A stretch of 64,000 nt of DNA from NCBI RefSeq assembly GCF_016093295.1, contig NZ_JAEDAL010000009.1, positions 62,001 to 126,000 of the forward strand, given 5' to 3'. The notes below the pieces were generated by a model. That model had not been told where the DNA came from. It saw nothing but the letters and a program-made list of their open reading frames with translations, and searched no databases. Positions within the stretch are counted from its first letter, which is position 1. Every line of letters starts with the position of its first letter. The position numbers were made by a program, and so were the translations under genes. This DNA comes from Inhella gelatinilytica (GTDB lineage Bacteria; Pseudomonadota; Gammaproteobacteria; Burkholderiales; Burkholderiaceae_C). Shown here in pieces: positions 28,563 through 38,051 of this stretch.

Positions 28563-29327
28563 GGCGGTTGCCGGATCCTGCTGAAAGTAGTCGCGCAGCA
28601 AGCCATAGAGTTCGGCATCTTCGGCGTTCAGCGCTTCCGGGTCGACGAAGAAGGCTTCACTCGCCACTGCGAAAAACTCGTCCAGTGCTTCCGTGCCATA
28701 GGGGTCCATGCAGCTGGGTTCGGCGTGGGCAATCCGGTTGGCCAGCCGATCCCAGGCGCGGGGCAACTGATGTACCCAGCGTCGGCGCAAGTCCTTGTTT
28801 TCAATCCGCGGCAGCCCGTCAGACTCGCCGTTGCCCAGATCCAGAACGTGCACAAACTCGTGGATCACCACATTGAACACGGGTTGCGTTGGGTCGTCGG
28901 GGCGGGCGGCGGCCGTCCAGCACAGCATGAGGGGGCCACCCGCCATGGCCTCTCCGGACAGCTCTTCGTCCCACTCATGAACCAGGCCGTGAGGATCTTG
29001 CTCCACACGGCGGGCGCGGACTTCATGGGGGTGCACGACGATACCGACCTGCCCCTCATAGACCCCTAGACCGAGCCGCAAAATCGGCAAACAGGCCTGG
29101 GCGGCAACGGCGCAGACCATGAAATCGTTGAGCGCGAGGCCGCCGGCCCCGAAGAACTGCTTGCGAGACAGGAACAAGCTGCACAGCGTACGCAATTCGT
29201 TGCGAACGGCGGCAGGCCGGCGGGCAATGAAGGGGTATGCCGCCAGAACTTCGGCCCAAAGGGCTTCAGAAATTGCATGGCGTCGCAATGCCCGACGCTT
29301 CCGCCATTGGCTCAGCCAGGCCAGCAT
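28560..29327 (-). CDS. mtfA: MtfA-like zinc peptidase (M90 family)
   Basis: A 255-residue soluble metallopeptidase with the zinc motif HEFVHVLDLGNGESDG and a late EFFAVASEAFFVDP region. Both are typical of MtfA, which in E. coli binds the Mlc repressor and has aminopeptidase activity. The N-terminus is a basic amphipathic helix (MLAWLSQWRKRRALRR). I chose the ATG at 29327 because it lies just after the lpxH stop; a longer frame would run into lpxH. It is last in the TPR-ppiA-ppiB-lpxH-mtfA operon. Confidence 0.9.
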   Translation of the reverse strand: MLAWLSQWRKRRALRRHAISEALWAEVLAAYPFIARRPAAVRNELRTLCSLFLSRKQFFGAGGLALNDFMVCAVAAQACLPILRLGLGVYEGQVGIVVHPHEVRARRVEQDPHGLVHEWDEELSGEAMAGGPLMLCWTAAARPDDPTQPVFNVVIHEFVHVLDLGNGESDGLPRIENKDLRRRWVHQLPRAWDRLANRIAHAEPSCMDPYGTEALDEFFAVASEAFFVDPEALNAEDAELYGLLRDYFQQDPATA

Positions 29328-29332
29328 GCGTT

Positions 29333-30079
29333 TTAGACCACCACGGCCTCTCGCTGCCACCGTCCGGTTTCCCACACCATCCATTCACCCCGAGGGGGTC
29401 GGTGGTCGTAATCCCAGTCGCTCAGCACGCGGCGGATGCCTTCGGGCAAGGCATGATCGGCCGGGCGGTGGGTATGACCGTGAACAAGCGCTGTCGCTCG
29501 ATTCGTCGTCATCAATTCGCCGCAAGCCTTCGGGCTGAGGTCGCCATAGCTTTCGGGGGATGGTGCCGCCCGACTGCCGGCTCGCATTTGCTGGGCGATG
29601 GCTTGTCGCTCCGGGTAGGGGCGCGCCAGAAAGGTCGCTTGCCACACAGGCTGACGGACCTGCAGTCGAAAGGCTTGATAGGCGGTGTCATCCAAACACT
29701 CGGCGTCGCCGTGCACGAGCACCACCCGCTCCCGTCCGAACTGCAAGCACGCGGTGTCGGCCAATTTCTGCGCACCCAGGGCCTCGATGACCGCATGGGA
29801 CAGCAAAAAATCTCGATTTCCAACCTGTAGAAAAACAGGGCGGCCCCACGCCTGCAAGCTCCGTTGCAGTTGCTGAGCCCAGGGTTCCGTCAGGGCTTCA
29901 TCTCCCACCCAAGCTTCCATCACATCGCCCAGTAGGAAGAGGGCATCGGCGTGCAAATGCGCCAAGCCATCGCAAAAGGCGTTCAGCGTCCGGGGGGTCT
30001 CGGCGCCAAGGTGGAGGTCCGAAGCGAAAGCAATGCGCCGCCAGGCAGGCGGCGCAATCACTTCGGCGAGGCCGCTCAA
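29333..30079 (-). CDS. lpxH: UDP-2,3-diacylglucosamine diphosphatase
   Basis: Cleaves UDP-2,3-diacylglucosamine to lipid X in the fourth step of lipid A synthesis, at the inner-membrane face. The 248-residue calcineurin-like enzyme shows the metal ligands in [30 protein letters not shown] and HGHTHRP. The start overlaps the ppiB stop (ATGA), a common betaproteobacterial arrangement. Together with lpxK and kdsB at the left it makes three LPS-precursor genes in the window. Confidence 0.96.
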   Translation of the reverse strand: MSGLAEVIAPPAWRRIAFASDLHLGAETPRTLNAFCDGLAHLHADALFLLGDVMEAWVGDEALTEPWAQQLQRSLQAWGRPVFLQVGNRDFLLSHAVIEALGAQKLADTACLQFGRERVVLVHGDAECLDDTAYQAFRLQVRQPVWQATFLARPYPERQAIAQQMRAGSRAAPSPESYGDLSPKACGELMTTNRATALVHGHTHRPADHALPEGIRRVLSDWDYDHRPPRGEWMVWETGRWQREAVVV

Positions 30080-30576
30080 ACCTCAACGGCCTTTTCAATG
30101 ACAACGGCTTCCACGGGCACATCACTGTGGTAGCCCGACCGTCCCGTTTTGACCTTCTCAATGGCATCCACGACCTCGGTGCCGGACACGACCCGGCCGA
30201 AAACCGCGTAGCCCCATCCCGAGGGCGACTCACTCTTGAAGTCCAGGAAGTCGTTGTTCACCGTATTGATGAAGAACTGCGCTGTGGCGGAATGCGGGGC
30301 GTTGGTGCGCGCCATCGCCAGGGTGTACTTGGCGTTCTTCAGGCCGTTGTTCGCTTCGTTCTGGATCGGGGCTTCAGTGGGCTTTTGCGCCATGTCGGCG
30401 GTCATGCCTCCCCCCTGAACCATGAACCCCTTGATGACCCGGTGAAAAATGGTGCCGTCATAGTGGCCGCGGCGCACGTAACTCAAAAAATTCTCGACAG
30501 ACTGCGGGGCTTTTTCGGCCTCCAACTCGATGCGGATCAGTCCTTTGTTGGTGTGCAGTTCGACCGTGGTGCTCAT
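30076..30576 (-). CDS. ppiB: cytoplasmic peptidyl-prolyl isomerase (cyclophilin)
   Basis: A 166-residue cyclophilin without a signal peptide, so cytoplasmic PpiB. It contains [36 protein letters not shown] and [13 protein letters not shown], the usual active-site segments, including the Arg in FHRV and the Gln-Phe-Phe stretch. It overlaps both ppiA and lpxH by ATGA, so the three are tightly coupled. Confidence 0.95.
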   Translation of the reverse strand: MSTTVELHTNKGLIRIELEAEKAPQSVENFLSYVRRGHYDGTIFHRVIKGFMVQGGGMTADMAQKPTEAPIQNEANNGLKNAKYTLAMARTNAPHSATAQFFINTVNNDFLDFKSESPSGWGYAVFGRVVSGTEVVDAIEKVKTGRSGYHSDVPVEAVVIEKAVEV

Positions 30577-31130
30577 TTCGTGTTCTCCAAAGTGGCTTTC
30601 AGGATGACGACCGGAAACTCCGGTGCGTGTTGATGGGGTCCGCGCGGTGCGACGGGAACGGCGCGAATTTGGTCAACGACGTCCATGCCAGACACCACGT
30701 GACCGAATACGGCGTAGCCCTGCCCATCGGGCGCGTTCTCGGCGTCCAGGCGGGTGTTGTCGGCGACATTAAGAAAAAACTGGGCCGTGGCGGAATGGGG
30801 ATCGTTCGTTCGCGCCATGGCGATGCTGCCGCGCACATTGGACAGGCCGTTGCGAGACTCCAAGGGAATGGGGGCCTTGGTGGGCTTCTGCTTGAGATCG
30901 ACGGTGAATCCGCCGCCTTGGATCATGAAGCTCTCAATGACACGATGGAACACGGTGCCGTCGTAATGGCCGGCTTTGACGTAGGCGACAAAGTTCGCGA
31001 CGGTTTTGGGGGCTTTCTCCGCATCCAGTTGAATGCGAATGTCACCCATGGAGGTGTGCAGGCGAACGGTTTGGGCCGACGCCATAACAGCGCTGAAGGC
31101 CAGGATCAGCGAGAACAGAATGCGATTCAT
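30573..31130 (-). CDS. ppiA: periplasmic peptidyl-prolyl isomerase (cyclophilin)
   Basis: A 185-residue paralogue of the downstream ppiB with a signal peptide ([20 protein letters not shown]), hence periplasmic. Its core repeats the family motifs [35 protein letters not shown] and [10 protein letters not shown]. The start at 31130 begins the signal; a frame start at 31145 adds MSFLV only. The pair looks like an old tandem duplication with divergent targeting. Confidence 0.94.
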   Translation of the reverse strand: MNRILFSLILAFSAVMASAQTVRLHTSMGDIRIQLDAEKAPKTVANFVAYVKAGHYDGTVFHRVIESFMIQGGGFTVDLKQKPTKAPIPLESRNGLSNVRGSIAMARTNDPHSATAQFFLNVADNTRLDAENAPDGQGYAVFGHVVSGMDVVDQIRAVPVAPRGPHQHAPEFPVVILKATLENTK

Positions 31131-31151
31131 GACGAGAAAACTCACGGGTGA

Positions 31152-31676
31152 TTAGAGGGCGGACAGGGTGCGGAGCAGTCCATTCAACTGGTCCGCTTTG
31201 ACGGGCAGGGTGCGGGATGCATTGCCCTTGGCGGCATTCGCGTAGGCCCGTTGGGCGAGGCGCAACAACAGATCCCCCAAGTTTTCCTGGGCCTGGGTGT
31301 TCGAGGGTTGCAAAACAACTGCTCGCTGAAGCGACAGAAGGGCACCGTCCAAGTCCCCCCGCTGCGCCAGCACCACGGCCAGATTGTTCAGGGCTTCGGC
31401 ATGGTCGGGGTAGTCCTCGATGAGTTGCTTGAGCAAGGCCTCGGCGTCAGCCCACAGGCCTCGCTCTTGAAGCATCCAGGCCAGCATGAAGCGCAACTTC
31501 GGTTGCTGCGGCTGTTTGTCCAACTCTGCTCGCAGCAGGGCGACCGCCAACTCATGGCGGCCTGCATACCAATGGGACTGGGCTTGCTCAGACGACACCT
31601 GCGCCTGGGCCGGTACGGCCACGGAGAGTCCCAGGGCCAAGAACGAGGCAACAAAAAGGTGTCGAGGGGTGCGCAT
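31152..31676 (-). CDS. exported TPR protein
   Basis: A 174-residue protein with a signal peptide ([26 protein letters not shown]) and about three tetratricopeptide repeats ([42 protein letters not shown] and [21 protein letters not shown]). TPR proteins are scaffolds, here probably in the periplasm. It leads the ppiA-ppiB-lpxH-mtfA operon behind a TAGAAT promoter-like element. The specific partner is unknown; a cyclophilin or envelope-biogenesis role is a reasonable guess only. Confidence 0.85.
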   Translation of the reverse strand: MRTPRHLFVASFLALGLSVAVPAQAQVSSEQAQSHWYAGRHELAVALLRAELDKQPQQPKLRFMLAWMLQERGLWADAEALLKQLIEDYPDHAEALNNLAVVLAQRGDLDGALLSLQRAVVLQPSNTQAQENLGDLLLRLAQRAYANAAKGNASRTLPVKADQLNGLLRTLSAL

Positions 31677-31752
31677 GGCCGATCAAGGGGGTATCAATGC
31701 AACGCCCCGCGGGCGGGTGCTCAAAAAAGGGGCGTCGGTATACTGACCGGCC

Positions 31753-31758
31753 ATTCTA
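31753..31758 (-). promoter_or_regulatory. candidate -10 element of the TPR-ppiA operon
   Basis: On the minus strand this reads TAGAAT in the context ccctagaatgg, 77 bases before the TPR-protein ATG and in the gap opposite cysS. It has the same core as the candidates before icd, clpS and lysC. Confidence 0.45.
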
Positions 31759-31877
31759 GGGATGCGCAAACGCTCGCTGTTTCGTGCGGGCTTCAGCCTC
31801 CAGGTTCCCAGTGTCAGCGGCTGTGCCCGCCTGATGGCTGGGGGGATGGGTACTCGCTTTTTCCCCGGTCCAACTCC

Positions 31878-33250
<1,373 letters not shown>

Positions 33251-33251
<1 letters not shown>

Positions 33252-33895
33252 TGACTGTTGTGGCTGTGACGCCGGCTTATTGGGACGACGCCTGCCGACA
33301 CCTGGTGCGCCGCGACCGGGTCATGAAAAAACTGATCCCGCAGTTCGGTGAGGCGCGACTCCAGAGCCGTGGTGACGCTTTCACCACCCTGGCTCGCTCC
33401 ATCGTGGGGCAGCAGATTTCGGTGAAAGCCGCTCAGTCCGTGTGGGATCGTTTTGCCGCCTTGGTGGGGGGGGCCAGCCACCGCTTGGCCCCTGCCGATG
33501 TGCTGCAATTTGAGTGCGCCTCCCTGCGTTCGGCGGGGTTGTCCGTACGGAAGGCGGAATACCTGCTAGACCTGGCGCGGCACTTCGCCACCGAACAGGT
33601 CCATGTGGCGCAGTGGACCGAGATGGACGATGAAGCCATCATCGACGAGCTGGTCGCCATTCGTGGCATCGGACGGTGGACGGCGGAGATGTTTCTGATC
33701 TTCCATTTGATGCGCCCCAATGTGTTGCCGCTGGACGATGTCGGGTTGATCAAAGGCATCAGTCAGCACTACTTTTCCGGTGAACCGGTATCGCGGGCTG
33801 AGGCACGAGAACTGGGCGAGGGGTGGGCGCCCTACCGTTCCGTGGCGACCTGGTACCTTTGGCGCAGCTTGGACCCGTTGCCGGTTGAGTACTGA
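33251..33895 (+). CDS. alkA: DNA-3-methyladenine glycosylase II (HhH-GPD)
   Basis: Removes alkylated purines from DNA in base-excision repair. The 214-residue protein is the short AlkA-like form: STIVGQQ-type ARSIVGQQISVKAAQSVW, the helix-hairpin-helix IRGIGRWTAEMFLIF, and the catalytic Asp in VLPLDDVGLIKG. It lacks an N-terminal Ada-like domain. It starts at the last base of the cysS stop, so co-translation is likely. Confidence 0.93.
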
Positions 33896-33965
33896 GCACG
33901 TGGGTTTGCGCTGGCCACGGAATCCCCTGAGGTGGCCTGTGGCCCAATCTGAGAGAATCCTCTAA

Positions 33966-34937
33966 ATGAGCAAACGCCATTTCCTCGAATTCGAACAGCC
34001 GATCGCCGAGCTGGAGTCCAAGATTGACGAGCTGCGCTATGTGCAGAGTGAGTCTGCGGTCGACATCTCCGAAGAGATCGATCGGCTGTCTAAAAAGAGC
34101 CAGCAGCTCACCAAGGACATCTACTCGGGCTTGGCGCCATGGCAGATCTATCAGATCGCACGCCACCCCCAGCGCCCCCAAACCCTGGACTATTGCCGCG
34201 ACATCTTTACGGATTTTGTGGAATTGCACGGCGATCGCCACTTTGCGGACGATCAAGCCATCGTGGGGGGCTTGGCGCGGTTCAACGGCCAAGCGTGCAT
34301 GATCATTGGCCACCAACGGGGGGCGGATGCCAAAGAGCGGGCGCTGCGCAACTTCGGGATGCCCCGTCCTGAGGGCTATCGCAAGGCCCTGCGGATGGCC
34401 AAGCTGGCGGAGAAGTTCAGGCTGCCGGTGTTCTGCTTCATCGACACCATGGGGGCGTACCCCGGTATTGGTGCCGAAGAGCGGGGGCAAAGTGAGGCCA
34501 TCGGGCGCAATATTTTTGAGTTTGCGCAGCTGGAAGTCCCCTTGATTGCAACGGTCATCGGGGAAGGCGGCTCTGGCGGTGCTTTGGCCATCGGGGTGGC
34601 CGACCAGGTGCTCATGCTGCAGTTTTCGGCGTATTCGGTCATCTCGCCGGAGGGTTGCGCCTCGATTTTGTGGAAAACCGCCGAACGGGCTTCGGAGGCC
34701 GCCGAGGCGCTGGGCATCACGGCGCACCGCCTCAAAGCGCTGGGCCTCATCGACAAAATTGTCAGCGAACCGGTGGGCGGTGCGCACCGTGACACCAAGG
34801 CCATGGCGGCGGCGCTCAAGCGCTCGCTCACGGATGCGCTGCGATTGGTCAGCGATCTCAAGACGGATGAGTTGATCGAACGCCGCCAGGAGCGCGTGCT
34901 GGCCTACGGTCGCTTCAGCGACACCAAGGCGCGCTGA
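33966..34937 (+). CDS. accA: acetyl-CoA carboxylase carboxyltransferase, alpha subunit
   Basis: Transfers carboxyl from carboxybiotin to acetyl-CoA to make malonyl-CoA, with AccD, which is not in this window. The 323-residue protein begins [20 protein letters not shown]. It contains [27 protein letters not shown]-type and [20 protein letters not shown] segments, the oxyanion-hole glycines of the crotonase fold. A GAGAAT -10-like hexamer at 33953-33958 lies right before it. tilS follows after 13 bases. Confidence 0.97.
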   Translation: MSKRHFLEFEQPIAELESKIDELRYVQSESAVDISEEIDRLSKKSQQLTKDIYSGLAPWQIYQIARHPQRPQTLDYCRDIFTDFVELHGDRHFADDQAIVGGLARFNGQACMIIGHQRGADAKERALRNFGMPRPEGYRKALRMAKLAEKFRLPVFCFIDTMGAYPGIGAEERGQSEAIGRNIFEFAQLEVPLIATVIGEGGSGGALAIGVADQVLMLQFSAYSVISPEGCASILWKTAERASEAAEALGITAHRLKALGLIDKIVSEPVGGAHRDTKAMAAALKRSLTDALRLVSDLKTDELIERRQERVLAYGRFSDTKAR

Positions 34938-34950
34938 CATCGACCGGCCC

Positions 34951-35883
34951 ATGCCGCCCCTCGCAGTAGGCGTGGCCTACAGTGGCGGCGTGGATTCGAC
35001 AGCCCTGCTGTGGGTGACGGCCCGTGCGGCCCGGGAGCTGGGGCTGGCGGTCTGGGCGTTGCATGTGCATCACGGGCTGATGGCCGAGGCGGATCAGTGG
35101 GTCCTCCAGGCCAAGGTCGCGGTCGATGAGTTGAGCCGTGCCGGCCTCCCGGTGCAGCTGGCGGTGGCCTACCTGCCGGGGCAACCGATGCCGGGGGAGA
35201 GCGTCGAAGCATGGGCTCGGCGCGGTCGATACCACGCACTGGCTGAGTTGGCGGCCTCCTGCGGGTTGGATTTGGTGCTGCTCGGGCAGCACGCCGAAGA
35301 CCAAGCAGAAACGGTCCTGCTTCAAGCGCTGCGTGGCGCTGGGCCCGCTGGTTTGGCGGCCATGCCCCAACGAAAAGTGAGCCAGGGCGTCACCTGGGCT
35401 CGCCCGTGGCTGGGTCAACCCCGGCGCCGAATTCAGGCGGCCGTGGCGGCCTCCGGTCTCGTGCCCGTTCTGGATCCTAGCAATGCGGACACTCGCTATG
35501 CGCGCAGTCGGCTGAGACAGCAGGTCTGGCCCGCCCTCGTGGAGCACTTTCCCCAGGCAGCAACCGTTTTGGGCGAAGTGGCCCGCCATGCGGCTCAGGC
35601 CCGGGCGTTGGCGGAAGAAATCGCGGCGATGGATCGTTTGGCCTGCGTCGCACCAGACGGAGGCTTGCGGTATCGAGAATGGGCGGAACTCACCCCCGCT
35701 CGCCGTCGCAATCTTTTGGCCGCGTGGCTTGCGCCCTTCTTGCCCGGGGGAACGCCCGTGTCCTTGGTGGATCGTGTCTTGTGCGAATGGACAGGTTTGG
35801 GACGCAGATGGCCGACACCGCGGGGCTGGCTGCTCAGTAAACGACACGTCTTGTACTTTCAGCCTTCGTCGCGCGAGAAGTGA
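34951..35883 (+). CDS. tilS: tRNA(Ile)-lysidine synthase
   Basis: Converts the wobble cytidine of tRNA-Ile(CAU) to lysidine using ATP and lysine. The N-terminal PP-loop is visible as GVAYSGGVDSTALLW (about residues 8-22), followed by HVHHGLMAEADQW and LLGQHAEDQAETVLLQALRGAG. At 310 residues it is shorter than E. coli TilS (about 430), lacking most of the C-terminal domain but keeping the RYARSRLRQQVWPAL segment. That short form occurs in betaproteobacteria. It is co-directional with accA. Confidence 0.94.
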   Translation: MPPLAVGVAYSGGVDSTALLWVTARAARELGLAVWALHVHHGLMAEADQWVLQAKVAVDELSRAGLPVQLAVAYLPGQPMPGESVEAWARRGRYHALAELAASCGLDLVLLGQHAEDQAETVLLQALRGAGPAGLAAMPQRKVSQGVTWARPWLGQPRRRIQAAVAASGLVPVLDPSNADTRYARSRLRQQVWPALVEHFPQAATVLGEVARHAAQARALAEEIAAMDRLACVAPDGGLRYREWAELTPARRRNLLAAWLAPFLPGGTPVSLVDRVLCEWTGLGRRWPTPRGWLLSKRHVLYFQPSSREK

Positions 35884-35913
35884 GCGTGCTGCGGGGTTCT
35901 TTGGGTGGTTCCC

Positions 35914-35919
35914 TAGAAT
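35914..35919 (+). promoter_or_regulatory. candidate -10 element before lysC
   Basis: TAGAAT in the context cctagaatcg, identical to that before icd, 40 bases before the lysC ATG. The gap between tilS and lysC is 76 bases, too short for a lysine riboswitch, and none is seen. Confidence 0.45.
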
Positions 35920-35959
35920 CGGGTTCCCTTTGGCCCTTATCAGGTAACTTAGTTACATC

Positions 35960-37231
35960 ATGGCCTTGATTGTTCACAAGTACGGTGGCACCTCCATGGG
36001 GACCACCGAGCGCATTCGCAATGTCGCCAAACGCGTGGCGAAGTGGGTCCGAGCCGGTCACCAGCTGGTGGTGGTCCCTTCGGCCATGTCTGGGGAAACC
36101 AACCGACTGCTGGGCTTGGCCAAGGAGTTGTCGCCGGAAGTGGTGACACCCCCCATCCAGCGGGAGTTGGATGCCATTGCAGCCACAGGGGAGCAGGTGT
36201 CGGTGGGCTTGCTGTCCATCGCCTTGCAGGCCGAAGGATTGGAGGCGGTCAGTTACAGCGGCTGGCAAGTACCGATTCGCACGGATTCGAGCTACACCAA
36301 GGCCCGAATTCAAAGCATTGACGATGCGCGCGTTCGTGCCGATTTGGCCGCCGGCCGCGTGGTGGTGATTACCGGCTTCCAAGGCGTGGACGAAGAGGAC
36401 AACATCACCACCTTGGGTCGGGGTGGGTCGGACACGTCGGCCGTCGCGGTGGCCGCCGCCATGAAGGCGGACGAGTGTTTGATCTACACCGATGTGGACG
36501 GCGTCTATACGACGGACCCCCGCATCGTGCCGGAGGCGCGGCGCATGTCCACCATCAGCTTTGAAGAAATGCTGGAGATGGCATCACTGGGCAGCAAGGT
36601 GCTGCAAATCCGCTCGGTGGAGTTCGCAGGCAAATACCGGGTGCCGCTGCGGGTGCTCTCCAGTTTCACCCCTTGGGATATCGACATCAACGAGGAAGCC
36701 AAGTCCGGCACCTTGATCACCTTTGAAGAGGACGAAAACATGGAACAAGCCGTCGTCTCTGGCATCGCCTTCAACCGCGACGAAGCCAAGGTGACCCTGC
36801 TGGGGGTGCCTGACAAGCCGGGCGTTGCTTTCCAAATTTTGGGCCCCGTGGCGGATGCCAACATCGACATCGACGTGATCATCCAAAACGTCAGCCATGA
36901 TGGACGGACCGACTTCAGCTTTACCGTGCATCGCAATGACTATGCCCGCACGATGGACCTGCTGAAGAACAAGGTGGCCCCGGCCACCGGCGCAGCCCAA
37001 GTTCTGGGTGATCCGAAGATCTGCAAGGTCAGCATCGTGGGGATTGGGATGCGTTCTCACGTGGGTGTGGCATCCAAGATGTTCCAGTGTCTCTCGGAGG
37101 AAGGCATCAACATCCAGATGATTTCCACCAGTGAAATCAAGACTTCGGTCGTCATTGACGAGAAGTACATGGAGTTGGCGGTCCGGGCGTTGCACAAGGC
37201 TTTCGATTTGGACCAACCCGTGCAAAACTGA
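35960..37231 (+). CDS. lysC: aspartate kinase
   Basis: First step of the aspartate pathway to Lys, Thr and Met. The 423-residue monofunctional enzyme has the N-terminal kinase signature [26 protein letters not shown], and the internal [17 protein letters not shown]. Two ACT regulatory domains lie at about residues 265-415 ([17 protein letters not shown] and [19 protein letters not shown]). It is the class with internal in-frame beta-subunit potential, as in Corynebacterium or Pseudomonas; feedback by Lys and Thr is likely. A tRNA gene follows within 30 bases. Confidence 0.97.
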   Translation: MALIVHKYGGTSMGTTERIRNVAKRVAKWVRAGHQLVVVPSAMSGETNRLLGLAKELSPEVVTPPIQRELDAIAATGEQVSVGLLSIALQAEGLEAVSYSGWQVPIRTDSSYTKARIQSIDDARVRADLAAGRVVVITGFQGVDEEDNITTLGRGGSDTSAVAVAAAMKADECLIYTDVDGVYTTDPRIVPEARRMSTISFEEMLEMASLGSKVLQIRSVEFAGKYRVPLRVLSSFTPWDIDINEEAKSGTLITFEEDENMEQAVVSGIAFNRDEAKVTLLGVPDKPGVAFQILGPVADANIDIDVIIQNVSHDGRTDFSFTVHRNDYARTMDLLKNKVAPATGAAQVLGDPKICKVSIVGIGMRSHVGVASKMFQCLSEEGINIQMISTSEIKTSVVIDEKYMELAVRALHKAFDLDQPVQN

Positions 37232-37260
37232 AAAACTCTGTCATAATGCAGGGCTTCGCT

Positions 37261-37353
37261 GGAGTCGTGACCGAGTGGCCGAAGGTGCTCCCCTGCTAAG
37301 GGAGTATGTGGGCAAAACCTGCATCGAGAGTTCGAATCTCTCCGACTCCGCCA
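37261..37353 (+). tRNA. tRNA-Ser (GCT anticodon)
   Basis: A class II tRNA with a long variable arm. The acceptor GGAGTCG pairs with CGACTCC (37343-37349), then discriminator G and an encoded CCA (37351-37353). The anticodon stem-loop ctcccctgctaagggag gives anticodon GCT, decoding AGC/AGU serine codons. The T-arm has gagttcgaatctc. A -10-like CATAAT lies at about 37243-37248. A terminator follows at 37368. Confidence 0.96.
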
Positions 37354-37367
37354 GAAACATCTGGGGA

Positions 37368-37400
37368 ACGCCCGGACCGCAAGGTTCGGGCGTTTTGCTT
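37368..37400 (+). terminator. intrinsic terminator after tRNA-Ser
   Basis: ACGCCCGGACC (37368-37378) pairs with GGTTCGGGCGT (37383-37393), one G-U pair included, around a GCAA (GNRA) loop. TTTTGCTTT follows. Confidence 0.9.
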
Positions 37401-37466
37401 TGTGGGCCCATCGTCCGCGAGCCCAGCTTGTCGCTTGAGCGTTTGGGGTCTGCTGTGTAATGCGGC

Positions 37467-38033
37467 ATGCCTGATTACCGCACCCTCTCCCTGGAAACCC
37501 CCCGTCTCACGCTGCGTCCCCTGCAGGCCGGCGACGCGGGGGCCTTGTTTGGGATTCACTCCGACCCTCGGTTCACCCGTTTCTTCAGCCATGCCCCCTG
37601 GACGCAGATGGCCCAGGCCCATGAGCTGATCGAGCGCGACCAGGCCGATCTCGCGTCGGGCGAACACGTGCGCCTGGGCCTGGTGCGGCGCAGCGACGGG
37701 GTGCTCTTGGGTACCTGCACCCTGTTCAAGATCCAGCCGAACAACCGTCGCGCTGAACTCGGGTATGGCTTGGGCGTCGCGCACTGGGGGCAGGGCCACG
37801 CGCAGGAGGCCGTGCGCGCATTGCTCAGTTGGGGCTTTGGGCCCTTGGGCTTGCACCGGGTGGAGGCCGACATCGACCCCGCCAATGAAAGCTCGGCCAA
37901 GCTGCTGCGCCGCCTGGGCTTCCAACTCGAAGGCCGTTTGCGCGAGCGTTGGATCGTCGACGGCGTGGTGTCGGACTCCGAGATCTACGGCCTGTTGGCT
38001 CCCGAGTGGCAAACGCGGAACCAACAGGCATGA
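37467..38033 (+). CDS. GNAT acetyltransferase, RimJ/RimL type
   Basis: A 188-residue N-acetyltransferase. It starts with the RimJ-like LETPRLTLRPLQAGDAGALF, carries the acetyl-CoA-binding region ELGYGLGVAHWGQGHAQEAV and the later LHRVEADIDPANESSAKLLRRLGFQLEGRLR. The substrate cannot be told; close relatives modify ribosomal-protein N-termini or small amines. It is alone on this strand, after the tRNA-Ser and convergent with the permease gene at 38052. Confidence 0.88.
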   Translation: MPDYRTLSLETPRLTLRPLQAGDAGALFGIHSDPRFTRFFSHAPWTQMAQAHELIERDQADLASGEHVRLGLVRRSDGVLLGTCTLFKIQPNNRRAELGYGLGVAHWGQGHAQEAVRALLSWGFGPLGLHRVEADIDPANESSAKLLRRLGFQLEGRLRERWIVDGVVSDSEIYGLLAPEWQTRNQQA

Positions 38034-38051
38034 TCGCCCCCCCTTGAGGGG

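Noticed and set aside
31251-31877. N-terminal extension of cysS back to 31251
   Set aside because: It runs antisense through the TPR gene and adds nothing similar to cysteinyl-tRNA synthetases, which begin MSLRLYN.
35884-35959. lysine riboswitch before lysC
   Set aside because: The gap is 76 bases and shows no conserved core.
37261-38033. genomic-island attachment at tRNA-Ser
   Set aside because: No integrase and no repeat of the tRNA 3' end found downstream; the compositional hint is kept only as a low-interest finding.
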